Shown: positions 32,223-44,318, counted from the first letter of the stretch. The stretch: DNA of 64,000 bases from Benincasa hispida (GCF_009727055.1 NC_052354.1:40544219-40608218), one strand, 5' to 3'. Numbers and translations: made by a program. The notes: generated by a model from the letters alone, not told the origin.

Positions 32223-32711
32223 TGATACGAAAACTCTAGCTAATTGGAATTAGAAACCTTTTTGGAATGAGAACCCCTAATTGTGAATCACTAAAACCCC
32301 CAAATTGATTCGATTTCAACCCTAAGGATTGGGTTAGACACAGATTTTCTTAAGATCAAAGTTCTTGAAACAAAGAATAAGTTCCCTGGCCCAATATTCG
32401 AACACTCCACAAGATAAGATGATCAATCCCACTTGAATGTTCTTGACATGCAACTCAATTCATGAATTGCAAAATTCAAGAAGCTCTTTTGGCTAAACTT
32501 GAAATAAGAACAAATCCCAAATTTGATTCATCGTAAAACTTAACTCAAAACAACTTAAAGGCAATGCTTCAATAGCCTCTCAATGAAAATCCTAATACCA
32601 CATCATATATAGTTCATAGTAAAATGACAGAAATAACTTGACTTAATATAACAAAAAAACGATAAAATTACAATAAAATAATTAAATAAAATATAATTAA
32701 TAATTTGATAT

Positions 32712-33498
32712 TGTGAGAGTTTCTGAACCTAACTTAGATGGCCAAACAGACGTAAACAATCAGCAGAAATAAATCGAAAGCAGTAAAGAACACCAAGATA
32801 TATAGTGGTTCGATCAGTTTGGTCTACATCCACTTTGAGAACCAGCTTGAATTAATTTATTAATGAGCAATAAAGGAATTTACAAATTATAGATAATCAA
32901 CAAAATCACCAATCTGTAATTTCAATATCAATTGATATCGAGAGAGACCGTGCACACAACGTCCGCCTCTGAAAACTGAGAACAACCCGCTGCTAAACAA
33001 CACAAAACAATGTGCTACCGCGCCTCTGACCAGCGGACCACCAAAACTAGATTTGCAAAGCAAACCCACGCGCTAAACCGGATCTGATTAGCTACTACTC
33101 CAACCGTCCACTGAGCGGCTCTTCGAGCCGCACCGCTGCACTTCCACGAAGCCGACACCCAACAATCTTGTCGGACACCCACGCCACCGCCGCGGACGCT
33201 CGCACCATGTCAGAAACTCGTCACCACAGACGAGAAGCGACGGACGGATTGCTATCAGACGGCTTTCGGCTCTCCTTTTCAGACGGTACAAATCTGTTCC
33301 TCAAGTCCAAGTCGGTTGCTTCTCTCAATTTTCTCTTCAGCTAATAAGACAAAAACGAAAATGCCCTAATATTTGGAGAAGATAGGGATATATTACAGAG
33401 TTTGCCACTGTTCAATATATTACAATAATTGCCATTGAGCCTTTAAATTTCCAAAAAGCTCAATAAAAACCACTTAAAAAACTTGTTATTTTTCTACG
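32712..33498 (-). repeat. 3' LTR of Copia-3
   Basis: It aligns over its full length with 37577-38344, including the GC-rich part (CCGACACCCAACAATCTTG) and the phrase TATAGTGGTTCGATCAG. The outer end is mutated (CGTAG where the other LTR has TGTAG). Confidence 0.9.
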
Positions 33499-33542
33499 AA
33501 ATGCTCCTCCATAACAAGATATTAAGTGCCAGAGCTGATTCT

Positions 33543-34363
33543 TCAGATCTTCCTAATCATGGACACTCTAGATTTAATATTCAGCCCATCTAATAGGTAT
33601 TTGAACCTATGGGCTAGAAGAACCTTAGTTAACATATCTGACAAATTTTCAACTGTATGAACCTTGACCAGTTCAACATCTTTCTGGGCCACAACTTCTC
33701 TGATAAAATGAAATTTGACATCCATATGCTTAGATCGTTCGTAATGAGATGGATTCTTCGCAAGATGAATAGCACTTTGGCTATCACAACGGACGATAGG
33801 AATGAACTCCAACGACAACAACTCATCAACTATTCTTTTCAACCACACTGCCTCTTTCACAGCTTCACCCACTGAAATATACTTTGATCAGTAGTAGACA
33901 AGGCAACAACTAACTGTAGAGCAACCTTCCAACTGACCACATTACCAAACAAACAAAAAATGTGACCTGATAGAGACCTTCTTTTGTCAAGGTCTGCAGC
34001 ATAATCTGTATCTGTGAAGCCTTCCAACAGTGCTGATTTATCACAATCCCTGCTAAAACACAATGATATACTGGCACTACCTTTCAAATATCGAAGCATC
34101 CATTTAACTACATTCTAATGCTCCTTCCCAGGATTTGACGTAAACCTACTTATCATACTCATAGCATATCCCAAGTCAGGCCTAGTACAAATCATCAAAT
34201 ACATAATACTTCCAACAGCATTACAATAGGGAATATTAGCCATCTCTAACCTTTCTTGTTCAATAACAGGACACTGAGACGAAGAAAGCCTGAAATGAGA
34301 TGCTAAGGGTGTCGAAACTTCCTTACAACCAGACATATTATACTTCTCAAGCAGTTTATGCAC
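33543..34363 (-). pseudogene. RNase H and RT end of Copia-3
   Basis: Three frames in order: 34115-34363 with MHKLLEKYNMSGCKEVSTPL, ANIPYCNAVGSIMYLMICTR and PDLGYAMSMISRF; 33857-34099 with ISLCFSRDCDKSALLEGFTD, TDYAADLDKRRSLSGHIF; 33543-33872 with EAVKEAVWLKRIVDELL, IVRCDSQSAIHLAKNPSHYE, RSKHMDVKFHFIREVVAQ. This is the C-terminal half of a TNT1-type polyprotein. The frames are shifted against each other by small indels. Confidence 0.88.
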
Positions 34364-34436
34364 ATAACTCTCCTGTGAAATGGTTAAAACCTTTCTCCCT
34401 ATCTCTTTTCACATCCATGCTTAGGATACTTGTCAG

Positions 34437-35080
34437 TTAATCTAAATCTTTCATCTCAAATTCACTACTCAATCGTTTCTTGAGATCACAGATTTCAGAA
34501 TAATCCTTAGACACCAGAATCATATCATCTACATACAGAAGTAGATAAGTATATGTACCTTTCTGAGATAGTTTCCAGTACACGCAGGCATCATAAGAGC
34601 TCCTGTGAAACCCCTGCTTCAGAATAAAGGTGTCAAACCTGATATACCACTGTCTTGGTGATTGCTTCAGTCCATAAATGGACCTATGAAGACGACAAAC
34701 CATGTCTTTCTTTCCTTTCACCTCATAGCCCTTAGGTTGAGCCATGTAGATCACTTTCTCAAAGTCACCATGAAGGAAAGTTGTGGTAACGTCCATCTGT
34801 TCAACAAACATATCAAAGTGAACAACAATAGATAAAATTAATCGAATGGACGAATGCCTCACCATCGAAGAGAAAATCTCATGAAAGTCAACTCTCTCCT
34901 TTTGAGTGTAGCCCTTGGCTACTAGTGTAGCCTTATACCTAGGCTTGCTGTCACCTCCTGTACCTGGCTTGATTTTATAAATTCACTTTGACTGAATGAG
35001 TTTCTGATTAGGAGGCTTTGGAACCAATGACCATGTCTGATTCTTCTGCAACGAGAACAACTCTACTTCCATAACATCCT
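34437..35080 (-). pseudogene. Reverse transcriptase of Copia-3
   Basis: The open part 34437-34865 shows MDVTTTFLHGDFEKVIYMAQ, GYEVKGKKDMVCRLHRSIYG, LKQSPRQWYIRFDTFI and LLLYVDDMILVSKDYSE; both catalytic boxes (MDV and YVDD) are intact. Upstream (34866-35080) the KWIYKIKPG-like start and KGYTQKERVDFHEIF are visible with stops. Confidence 0.9.
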
Positions 35081-35081
35081 T

Positions 35082-35963
35082 TCACTGTTCCTTCGAATTA
35101 GATACAATAGCCTCCTCAAAAGTAAGAGGCTCTGCTTCAATACTGCCAGCTGCACAAGTAAGAGCATAAGCAACTAAATCAGCATAACCATACCTCGTAG
35201 AAGCTTGCCTCACTCGCTGAGGCCTGTCACGTGTAAGCTGATAGTTCTGTAGGTCACTGCCATTTGAGCTTTCTTCAACAAAAGCTCCCTCATCAATCAA
35301 AGTTCTCTGCAGTTGAGGCTATCTACCATCAGAACTGGATCACTGATCACTGGAATCACCTGAACTAACTGATGGTTGTGCTTTAGAATCAATTCTAACC
35401 TCTACCTCAACCTGATCAACTGTCTGCTGTTTCTGCTGCTCTTTGACATGAAATGACATCTCTGTTTCATTAAAGGTCACATCTCTGCTGATAATGCATT
35501 TATTTCTGCCCTCTTCCAAGCATCAAAGTTTATATCCTTTAACACTCTGAGGATAGCCAATAAACATACATTTCAGTGCCCTCTTGTTCAACTTCCCTTT
35601 CTTAACATGAGCATAAGCTGAACATTCAAACACTTTGAGATGATCCTAGGTTGGAGCTTTTCCTGTCCATATCTCCAGAGGAGTCTTTAGGCCTAAAGCG
35701 GAAGACGGACTCCTATTAATAAGATAACAAGCTGTTTGGGCAGCTTCCCCCCAAAATTTCAAGGGTAATGAAGCATTTGTCAAGAGACATCTTGTATATT
35801 CCATAATTGTTCTGTTGAACCTCTCAGCTAAACCATTTTGCTGTGGAGTGTACGTAACAGTGAAATGCCTCGTAATTCCCTCAGATTTGCAAAATTTATC
35901 AAATTTATGATTCACAAATTCTAAACCATTGTCCATCCTCAGATAATTTACCTTCCTGACTAT
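35082..35963 (-). pseudogene. Integrase second half and linker of Copia-3
   Basis: Frame 35646-35936 gives MDNGLEFVNHKFDKFCKSEG, TYTPQQNGLAERFNRTIMEY and LPLKFWGEAAQTACYLINRS, containing the second Asp and the Glu of the integrase triad. Frame 35082-35300 (QNYQLTRDRPQRVRQASTRY) is the variable linker before the RT. A stop separates the first frame from the upstream part. Confidence 0.87.
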
Positions 35964-36953
35964 CTAGTTCTCAACCTGCTTTTTCCATTCAAGAAATTTC
36001 CCAAAAGCTTCATCCTTCTGTTTTAGTGGATACATCCACACCTTCCTTGAAAAATCATCAATGATTGACATAAAGTATCTCGAATCTCTCATAGAAGGTA
36101 CCTTTGTAGGACCCCAAAAATATGAATGAATATAATCTAAAATTCTTTTAGTAGAATGCTTCCCTTTCCCAAACTTCACTCTGGTATACTTTCCCATTAT
36201 GCAATGTTCACAAAATAGGAGTTCAATGTCTTTAACTCCTCCAAGCAAACCTTGTTGTGAAAGAGCTTGCAGACCTTTTTCACTCACATGAGCCAATCTG
36301 TTATGCCATAACATAGATTTATCTGTTTCTTTCCCAGATGCAATAGCAGCACTACCTAAAACTGCTGTACCTTCCAACACATAAAGACCATTCCTCAAAG
36401 TCCCCTTCAGCTTAACCAAAGAACCCTTGATAATGTTCAGAACTCCATTCTCAGATTTATAAGAATAACCTGATCTATCTAATTCGCCCAAAGAAATTAG
36501 ATTTCGTTTGAGTTTTGGAACATACCTTATATTTGTAAGAATTCTGATCATACCATCATGTGTTGCAATTTGAACTGACCCAATTCCTTTTACATCACAA
36601 GCATTATTATCACCAAGTAGAACTGATCCCCCATCATTTTCCTGAAAGTCAATCAAGAAATCCCGATTAGGAGTCATGTGAAACTTGCACCCTGAATCCA
36701 TGATCCAAGCATTCTGAATGTCCCTACTGAACACCATCAAAACCTCTGCTGAATCATACCCATCAGAAATATTTGCTGCACTAGAATTTCCTAGGCTACT
36801 TGATGCTTCCTTGCTCTTATTCATAGGGAAATTCTTTCTAAAGTGTCCCTCTTTATGACATAGGAAACACTTTTTGCTTTTCCCCTTTGATTTCGACCTG
36901 GATCTCGACTCTTTTCCTTTTTCGTTCTTTTTCTCATTTCTGCCTCTGACCAT
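35964..36953 (-). pseudogene. Gag zinc knuckle, protease and integrase start of Copia-3
   Basis: A 329-codon frame. Residues 28-42 are the knuckle CFLCHKEGHFRKNF, in which the last Cys of CX2CX4HX4C is replaced by Asn. The protease motif WIMDSGCKFHMTPNRDFL follows at about residues 83-100, then VLLGDNNACDVKGIGSVQI, the pre-integrase block MLWHNRLAHVSEKGLQAL and CEHCIMGKYTRVKFGK. The integrase start reads DYIHSYFWGPTKVP; where the first catalytic Asp of HSD-WGP belongs there is Tyr. Otherwise this is the best preserved retroelement frame of the window. Confidence 0.9.
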
Positions 36954-37471
36954 GAGTAACTCCCTATTCTTGCGTTCCTTTTTAATCTCGAGATTTCTCG
37001 TTCTCGTCCATATTTAATAGCTGCCTTAACTTCTCGATACGATTCTGGCAAAGAATTCAGAAGAATAACTGCTTGATTTTCATCCGACATCTTCTCACTG
37101 ATGTTATTGAGATCAACTATAATCTTCTGAAATTCATCTAGGTTCTCTTCTAAGCCTTTACTTGAGTCCATCTTATATCCAAAGAATTTTTCCTTTAGAT
37201 ATAATTTATTTGGCAATTTCTTCTACAACTTCGCTATAGTAGTGGCCTCATCTACTAGCCTAAGCACTCCATCTGACAGATACAGAATTATTGTTGAATA
37301 GGCCATCTCATCCATATCCCTTTTTTCAGCTTCTGTAATTGTTGGTGGAAGGTTATCTTCGTCTAAGATTTTGGCTACCTTTTGTTATACCAGAATAGCC
37401 TTAATCTTTTTCCTCCATAACCCGAAATCACCTTTCCCATCAAATTTAACAACTTCGAACCGTGTAGACAT
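36821..37471 (-). pseudogene. Gag of Copia-3
   Basis: It starts at an ATG at 37469-37471 (MSTRFEVVKFDGKGDFGLWR), about 90 bases after the primer site. It contains a stop near 37385 and another near 37225, then an open block with SSKGLEENLDEFQKIIVDLN, EKMSDENQAVILLNSLPESY and IKYGREREIS. The frame shifts near 36930 relative to the protease frame, which overlaps it. Confidence 0.87.
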
Positions 37472-37562
37472 CGAAGCCACCCGTCAAATTAATTCCACAA
37501 AAAAATCTGGACAAAGAATATGTCAGCACACACTACCGCACAACCTCTTTGGATCAACTGAA

Positions 37563-37576
37563 GCTCTGATATCGCT
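37563..37576 (-). other. Primer-binding site of Copia-3 (degenerate, tRNA-Met type)
   Basis: The minus strand after the LTR end (…CTCTCACA) reads AGCGATATCAGAGC; the ATATCAGAGC part matches the usual TGGTATCAGAGC of Copia elements, with changes at the first bases. Confidence 0.8.
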
Positions 37577-38344
37577 TGTGAGAGTTTCTGAACCTAACTT
37601 AGATGGCCAAACAGCGCAAACAATCAGCAGAAATAAATCGAAAGCAGTAAAGAACGCCAAGATATATAGTGGTTCGACCAATTTGATCTACATCCACTTT
37701 GAGAACCAGCTTAAATTAATTTATTAATGAGCAATAAAGGAATTTAAAAATTACAGATAATCAACGAAATCACCAATCTGTAATTTCAATATCAACTGAT
37801 ACCAAGAGAGACCCGCACACAACGTCGCCTCTGAAAACTGAGAACAACCTGCTGCTAAACAGCCCAAAACAGTGTGTTACCCCACTCTAACCGGCGGACC
37901 ACCAAAACTAGATCTGCAAACAAACCCACACGCTAAACCAGATCTGACCGGCTGCTGCTTCCACCGTCCAACTGAGCGGCTCTTCGACCGGCCGCTGCAC
38001 TTCCACGAAGCCGACACCCAACAATCTTGCCGGACACCCACGCCACCACCGCGGACGCTCGCCCACGTCAGAACTCGTCACCCATAGAAGCGGCAGACGG
38101 ATTGCTTCAGACGACTTTCGGCTCTCCCTTTGAGACGGCTACATATCTGTCTTCAAGTCCAATTCGGCTGCTTCTCTCAATTTTCTCTTCAGCTAATAAG
38201 ACAAAACGAAAATGCCCTAATTTTGGAGAAGATAGGGATAATTACAAGTTTGCCACTGTTCAATAATTACAATAATGTCATTGGGCCTTTAAATTTCCAA
38301 AAAACCCAATAAAAAACTACTTAAAAAACTTGTTATTTTCTACA
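37577..38344 (-). repeat. 5' LTR of Copia-3
   Basis: Partner of 32712-33498; it starts TGTAGAAAATAACAAG at 38344 on the minus strand and ends CTCTCACA at 37577. The two LTRs differ by scattered substitutions and small indels, most of them in the GC-rich central part. Confidence 0.9.
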
Positions 38345-38525
38345 AATATCTTGGACGGTTCGTATCAAGTATGTTTATATTATGCCTTGTCATCACATAT
38401 ATTTCATAGTGTATATTGTATGCACTATGTACCCATGACGTTTTGATATGTGTGCCATACAAATGCCATTTTGATATGATGAATCTTATTTGATTTCTTT
38501 TCTTACATTTCATTGTTTATTTTGA

Positions 38526-38668
38526 GTATATATATATGTATATATATATATATGTATATATGTATGTATATATGTATGTATATATATATATATGTATATA
38601 TGTATGTATATATGTATATATGTATATATGTATGTATGTATATATGTATATATGTATGTATGTATGTA
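38526..38668. repeat. TATG/TA microsatellite
   Basis: About 140 bases of interspersed TATATG, TATG and TA units (TATATATGTATATATGTATG). A minus-strand frame of Tyr-Ile-His-Thr repeats is a by-product of it. The neighbouring 38368-38525 and 38669-38715 hold no gene. Confidence 0.95.
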
Positions 38669-38715
38669 TCTCAGATGTTCTAATATGTATGTCATACTAA
38701 TTAGGTATCGTTTGC

Positions 38716-40500
38716 ATGCCAATTTTATATGATGATTATTTCAATGAAATGAACAATTTTATAGATTACAAATTAGCAGGGATTGTCATGCATGATGGAA
38801 AGACATTTATCAAGTTAGAACAATCAATTATTCAGAGCTTATGTACTATACGCGATTTTGCACCCCCCCAGTTGTTTGTTTGTATAAGATTTAAGGATTT
38901 CATAAAAAAAGGCTTGGACATTAGAAACGATAATGATGTTCAATGGTTGCACAACTTTGTGTCCATTGGTGTTGAACAATTGTGTTCAATAATTGTTGAA
39001 GCAAAAAATGCTCTAGCATTAACTATGGATAATACATCAATAATTGGGTCAAGTAGAGTAATCATGATGCTCTTGAAGGATGATTCTTTCATAGTATTGA
39101 TGTTGCTAAGTTTTTCCCAGTTTTTAAGTTATGGTGGATGACATGTTTGCTTATAAGTATATATTACAAAAAGTTTTGTGATCTATCATGATCAGAGATA
39201 ACTTTTAGTATAACACGCACAAAATCAAATCCTTATGTTTTGGTAGTACAATGTGTGGTTCATGTATATCATCGAAAGATTCAAGCTACTCGTTTTGGAG
39301 ATGATGGCAGTGATTTATGGATTATATCTAATTTTGACGAAGATATTATAAGATTCAGGGTTTGTATTTACTTGATAGATCATAAGATCCGAGCATGGTT
39401 TGTATAGATCATAAGTAAGCCATTCAAGGTTTGTATTTTAAGGAAGATTAGCAATTATGGTAATGAATTAACCACTCCAATAGAAATCGTACATTATATA
39501 AGATCCGAGCATGGTTTAAACATTAGTTATTAGAAAGCTTGACATGCTTGAGAAGCTGCATTGAATGCACTAAACACTCCTAAATACTCATACAAAAGGA
39601 TCCCTATTTTTGCGTATATGTTGGAAGTAAAAACTTTGGTATATACTGAATATGCTTTATTTGTATCGTGTAAATACGATTAGTTATTTTGTTTATATGT
39701 TATATAAACTTTTCTACATTTTGATATACATTTTGATTATATAGATTTAATTATTGAATACCATATTGACGATGATGACAGATTTGTATATTTTTTCATG
39801 TCAATTGTTACATTAATTTTTTGTTGGAAGCATTACCAACCAATGATTTATGTGGATGGTACATCTTTGAAGAATAAGTACCCTAGGACTTTGTTAACTG
39901 TTGTTACTCCAAATGCAAATGATCAATTTTTTTTAGTTGGCATTGTTTGTTGTTGATGGTGAGAATGATGCTTCATGGTAATGGTTTTTTGTCCAATTGA
40001 AGTGAATAATTATTGATACTAGTACTGTCGTGATTGTTTCTGATCAACATAAGAGCAAAATTAAAGCAGTTGATTTAATACTTCCCAATATCTGTGATTA
40101 CATGTGCATTGTACATTTGTGTAGAAATTTGAAGTTTAGGCTCAAGGATAAGCTTATTGACAACATCTTTTATTCATGTGTCAAAGTTTTCAATGTTGTA
40201 AAATTCGAATATCACATGTGTTATTTGGAATCAAGTGCAAGAGGTATACGAGTTGAGTTATAAAAAATTGGATTTTCGAAATGGGCTCATGTTTATTCTA
40301 TATGTAGAAGATACAATGTTATGATGATAAACATATCTTAGAGTTTGGATGTTGCTATTTTAGATGGTAGAGAGCTGCTTGTGTCATCCATCTTAGAAGA
40401 TTTAAGAATGATGTCACAAAAGTGATTATACCATAGATGGAATGAGAGGTAGCATATGAAGTTACAGATTTCACCAAGTCGATTGAGAATCAGAGAAGGG
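38716..40500 (+). pseudogene. Mutator-like (MULE) transposase remnant
   Basis: The part 38716-39141 (YKLAGIVMHDGKTFIKLEQS, IRNDNDVQWLHNFVSIGVEQ) resembles the N-terminal region of plant MULE transposases. From about 39820 the catalytic domain is readable through stops: YVDGTSLKNKYPRTLLTVV, FFLVGIVCC and ENDASW at 39958-39980, then 40030-40263 with SDQHKSKIKAVDLILPN, CIVHLCRNLKFRLKDK. The DGT and END-SW boxes are hallmarks of the MULE transposase core (PF10551 type). Several stops and about 0.6 kb of noncoding-looking DNA between the two halves (39150-39750) show it is dead. Confidence 0.8.
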
Positions 40501-40776
40501 AACAAATTGAGATGGGTTGATCAATGCGGGTTAGTACATAATATATTTAATGCTAATTTTGGAAATCTAATGTCTAATATTCGTTATATTGTTTTTTGGT
40601 TTTATTCAGTAAATGCTATGTAATATCAAGTGATTGACGGATCTAATCAACATGATGTTCATCTAGCTACAAACGCTATAGTTGTAGGTTATGAGATTTG
40701 TTGCAGATTTCATGCTCTCGCGTATCTATTGTTCTTATTGTGAAGCATTCGTTATTAAGGAGCTTGTTTCTCCATA

Positions 40777-41470
40777 CTACTTGAACAAAACTCTTTTTTC
40801 AATACATAGAGACATAATTTTTCCATTAGGTAATGAGGGTCGTTGACACATTCCTAATGACGTGAAAAGCCTAATTATACTTCCGCCTAATAGCAATTGT
40901 CCTCCTATTGTGGTCATATAAGTTATTCGACCCCATGGATATTGTTCAAACTGTTCTTCATCGTCCAACATCCTTATGTGATCAATATCAACACCCGTGG
41001 TTACTTGATTACCCAATAAGAAATTGTACAAGCCAATTCCATTCTATCATTCTTCTTTACCGACTCCCTAGTCATGAACATCTAGCTTAAAAATGTCCTT
41101 CTAATAGGTTTTCTTGTTTGAAATACTTGTTTAGGAATCTGACACTAAACTTATGCATGTTCAAAGTTGGCAACTCTCCACAGTTTAAACATGTGATTTG
41201 TTCAAACTCTTGTATTCTAAATCTAACGATTTATCTCTCAAATTTAAATGGCCAAAATGACAACTTAAGAACTTTCTAAAATGCTTCCTTCTCCAATTAT
41301 CCTTAATGTTTCTAATGACCTCAAAATTTCTATAGATGTTCAACTTTTATACACCAGACCACATATGTCTAGGTAGGAGTAATGGTGCATCCCACACTAA
41401 ATTTTATCTAACGTTATAATTTTCAAATCAAGCTTTGTTTCAAAGTCTGTTTATACAAAACATACCTCAT
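40777..41470 (-). pseudogene. DUF1985-like fragment, opposite to the MULE transposase
   Basis: The frame 40777-41031 gives VTTGVDIDHIRMLDDEEQFE, then QYPWGRITYMTTIGGQLLL. The DD-E-F--YPWGR-(S/T)Y box resembles DUF1985, a plant domain that often precedes an Ulp1-type cysteine protease domain in genes carried by Mutator-like elements (Kaonashi/CUMULE type). Upstream, to about 41470, the frame is broken (KHFRKFLSCHFGHL). No Ulp1 protease domain was found. The domain call is by eye from this one box. Confidence 0.55.
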
Positions 41471-42932
41471 ATCAGTTGTCTAGTTCCATGCACTTTATAT
41501 TTTTTCTGCCTTAGAATTCAAATTTTATCTTCTGTTTTCCCCGATTTGTCTATTTGGCTGTTGCAAATGTATATGTGAAATATAAATGGTGTGAATCTGC
41601 ATGTCCGACGGATTTCTTGAGTGTTCGCGTTTTCGCCTGTTCCTCGGAGGAAAATTACGAATCCCCATCGCCCCAATAAACCAAAAAGTTTGTCTTATTT
41701 TTCAATAATCCATACCAAATTTGATACCCGAATATTCAGTACAAAAATGCTAATTGTGCTAAGCGTTCCATTACAAGTCTTTCGAGATCCCTCAAGAGGT
41801 TGATCATTGGTAATGTAACGATAACAAAAATATATCAAAGTATATGCATTATATACCTTGTTGGCTTTTTCAGAATCGCTTCGCAGTTTGGCTCTTTTAT
41901 TCCCACTAGTTTGATGTCATATCTTCGCATTAAACAAGTATACCTCATCGATAGTTTCCTTCACTATATTGTCTTCATATGTTTTGTCATTTGTTTTATG
42001 CTTATCACCATGAGAAGCATTCTTTTTGGCTTGTAAATATAAGTTTATATTAGAACATACAAATATAGAATATGTAATTTGATTATGAGTTTTGAACATA
42101 CATCAAATGAGTAACCATATGGAATTATTTGAATTCCAATAGTGTCATTCTCCTCATCTACCGAAAGATCTTTATGGGGTTGAACTATCTTCAAACGCAT
42201 AAATTCTTTAGCTGTATCTCCAGAAAGACGTTGACAAAATTCAGATGAGTCTGGAAATTTGACTTTTTCAATTTTTTCATGCTTCATGTTAGATTGGTTC
42301 ATCCTGTAATAACATATTTGTCAGTGTACTTTTCTTATAAGTTCCAGGTATACTCTATCATGATAACTTTATCTTTGTCATTTTTTTTCTTCATTCTCTA
42401 CTTAGTTGACATTTTTACCCCAACCATTTTCTATAACATGCAATATGTATATATAAAGTAGGGAATATATCACACTTTGCACAATTTCTCATAAATACCA
42501 TCTGTATAAGTTATACCTCAGTGCATAAATGACATATGACAGTGCATAAATGACATATGACAATTCAGTACATAAATTGAACATATATTTTAGTATATAA
42601 GTCAAGCAGCTAGCCCAGGTGAAAGAGTATATCAAGCAAATAAGTTGAAACCGAGCCCATAATTATATAACATTGTAGTATATATCAGTCAACCTTATTC
42701 ATTGATCATTTATACCAAACTATATCATATAAACCCCTATTTTATATCCCAATATATTTCATATAAACCTAAGCAATGAGAAACCAACACGTTCATTAAG
42801 ACATGGATACTTGATAAACCCCTCAATATATATCATAAGAATGAATGCATACATCAGAAAACGTTTTTAAAGCCTTATTCCATAATCATATGATAGAGTA
42901 TATACCATAAAACCCATAGCCTAAAACCCAAA
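41471..42932. other. No recognised gene; AT-rich DNA with a short unassigned frame
   Basis: The minus strand has an 85-codon frame at 42045-42302 (KVKFPDSSEFCQRLSGDTAK, RLKIVQPHKDLSVDEENDTI) with unusually good amino-acid composition for intergenic DNA; it could be a piece of the same captured gene as the DUF1985 fragment, but no family was recognised. A 22-base duplication (GTGCATAAATGACATATGAC twice) lies at 42512-42562. Confidence 0.4.
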
Positions 42933-42942
42933 CAATCTTAAT
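42933..42942. other. Left target-site duplication of the foldback element
   Basis: CAATCTTAAT directly precedes the inverted-repeat tip and matches TAATCTTAAT at 44319-44328 in nine of ten bases. Confidence 0.85.
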
Positions 42943-44318
42943 GGAAATTGTTGATTTTGACCCAAAAAGTTTTTTCCAATTCAAAAGTAATCTCATTTTT
43001 AAAATCTACTTTTTCTAACCTATTTTCCATCTTTTCAACATTTAAAATACCACATGAAACTTACCATTTTGCCCCTCAATAAATGGTCATTCAATTGCCT
43101 TGAATATGAAATCACTCAACTTACCTAACTCATATATCTTAAATTAGAAACTTCAATCTTCAGTTTTCTATTTTGTTTTCAAGATAGAAATACTTTATGA
43201 GAGTCCCAACTTTAGAGAAATAATCCTTTTCAGAGGGTCTGAAGTTCATAGGAACAATTTCTTTCCTTTTTTAGAGTTCCAAATGAGGCAGGTATGTTAA
43301 AAAGTAGTCTTTTATTTTTTCATGTTGAAAAGTAATCGTTTGTTTCGTAAAGTTGAGTTTGTAAGTAAGTCTTTTGTCTTCACAAGACAAATTTACAACA
43401 TTACAAGAAAAATGAGATAGTCTACCATTTGTCTCGTAAAGTTACAAGTTTATCTTGTGAAGTTACTTCACGAGATAAAAGATAGAAATGAACGCAACTC
43501 ACGAGACAAAAGATTGACTTTTGTATCTCATAAAGTTGAGTTCATTTCCGTCTTTTGCCTTGTGAAGTAACTTCACAAGACACAATAGTGGGAAGTTTGT
43601 AAATTAGCTTGAAAGCTCTTTGTCGTTTGTCTCGTTCACAGTCGTCACTTCACGAGACAAAAGACAAAAATGAACTCAACTTAACGAGAGACAAAAGTCA
43701 ATCTTTTGTCTTGTAAAGTTGAGTTTATTTCTATCTTTTGTCTTGTAAAGTTGAGTTTATTTCTATCTTTTGTCTGGTGGAATAACTTCACAAGACAAAC
43801 TTATAACTTTAGGAGACAAACAACAAACTATCTTGTTTGTCTCGTAATGTTATAAGTTTGTTTTGTGAAGTTACTTCACAAGACAAAAGACTTACTTACA
43901 AACTTGACTTTATGAGACAAATGACTACTTTTCAACATAAAAAAATAAACAACTACTTTTTAACATATCTGTCTCTTTTAGAACTCTCAAAAAGAAAAGA
44001 AATTGTTCCTTTGAACTTAGGACCATTTGAAAATGATTATCTCTCTAAAGTTGGGACCTTCAGGAAAAGCAATTTTATCTTGAAAACAAAATGTGAAACT
44101 GAATATTGAAGTTTCTAATTTAAGATATGTGACTTAGGTAAGTTGGGTGATTTCATATCTAAGATAATTGAATGAGCATTTGAGGGGCAAAATGATATTT
44201 TCATGTAGTGGATCCCTCCACTTAAAGACCGAAAAGAAGTTAAAAAAATATAGATTTTAAAAATGAGTTTACTTTTAAATTAGAAAAAAAAAATTTGAGT
44301 AAAAATCGACAATTTTCC
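42943..44318. mobile_element. Foldback element with Mutator-type target duplication, 1.38 kb
   Basis: The first 600 or more bases are the reverse complement of the last 600 or more. The tips are GGAAATTGTTGATTTTG (42943) and, on the opposite strand from 44318, GGAAAATTGTCGATTTTTAC. Long matching blocks are ATCTTAAATTAGAAACTTCA (43137/44130), GTTTTCAAGATA and AGGAACAATTTCTTT. The arms converge on a short loop near 43581-43620. A 9-10-bp duplication flanks it, the size made by Mutator-like transposases. Inside each arm are smaller palindromes of the type TTGTGAAGTTACTTCACAA. It has no gene of its own; it is a non-autonomous foldback MULE. Confidence 0.85.

Larger units (their letters stand above)
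32712..38344 (-). mobile_element. Copia-3: complete TNT1-like Ty1/Copia element
   Basis: LTRs at 32712-33498 and 37577-38344, about 0.78 kb each, flanked by GATAT (32707-32711) and AATAT (38345-38349), a 5-bp duplication with one change. The LTRs end TGTGAGAGTTTCTGAACC in the plus orientation at their left side and TGTAGAAAATAACAAG on the minus strand at the right. Inside is a single gag-pol reading in the order gag, protease, integrase, RT, RNase H, with several stops and frame changes. It inserted in the Copia-7 LTR. Confidence 0.92.
32223..38367 (-). repeat. Copia-7 5' LTR, split by Copia-3
   Basis: On the minus strand an LTR starts TGATACGAACCGTCC at 38367, is interrupted by Copia-3 (32712-38344), resumes ATATCAAATTATTAATT at 32711 and ends TTTTCGTATCA at 32223. 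The terminal TGATACGA/TCGTATCA inverted repeat and the primer site that follows support it. Without the insertion it is about 0.5 kb. Confidence 0.65.

Noticed and set aside
33088..33291. Arg/Trp-rich minus-strand frame as a small protein
   Set aside because: It lies in the GC-rich part of the Copia-3 LTR and is not conserved in the other LTR.
38510..38722. Minus-strand protein of Tyr/Ile/His/Thr repeats
   Set aside because: It is a translation of the TATG microsatellite.
42045..42302. 85-codon minus-strand frame as a host gene
   Set aside because: No start context, splice partners or known family; kept only as an unassigned frame in the note on 41471-42932.
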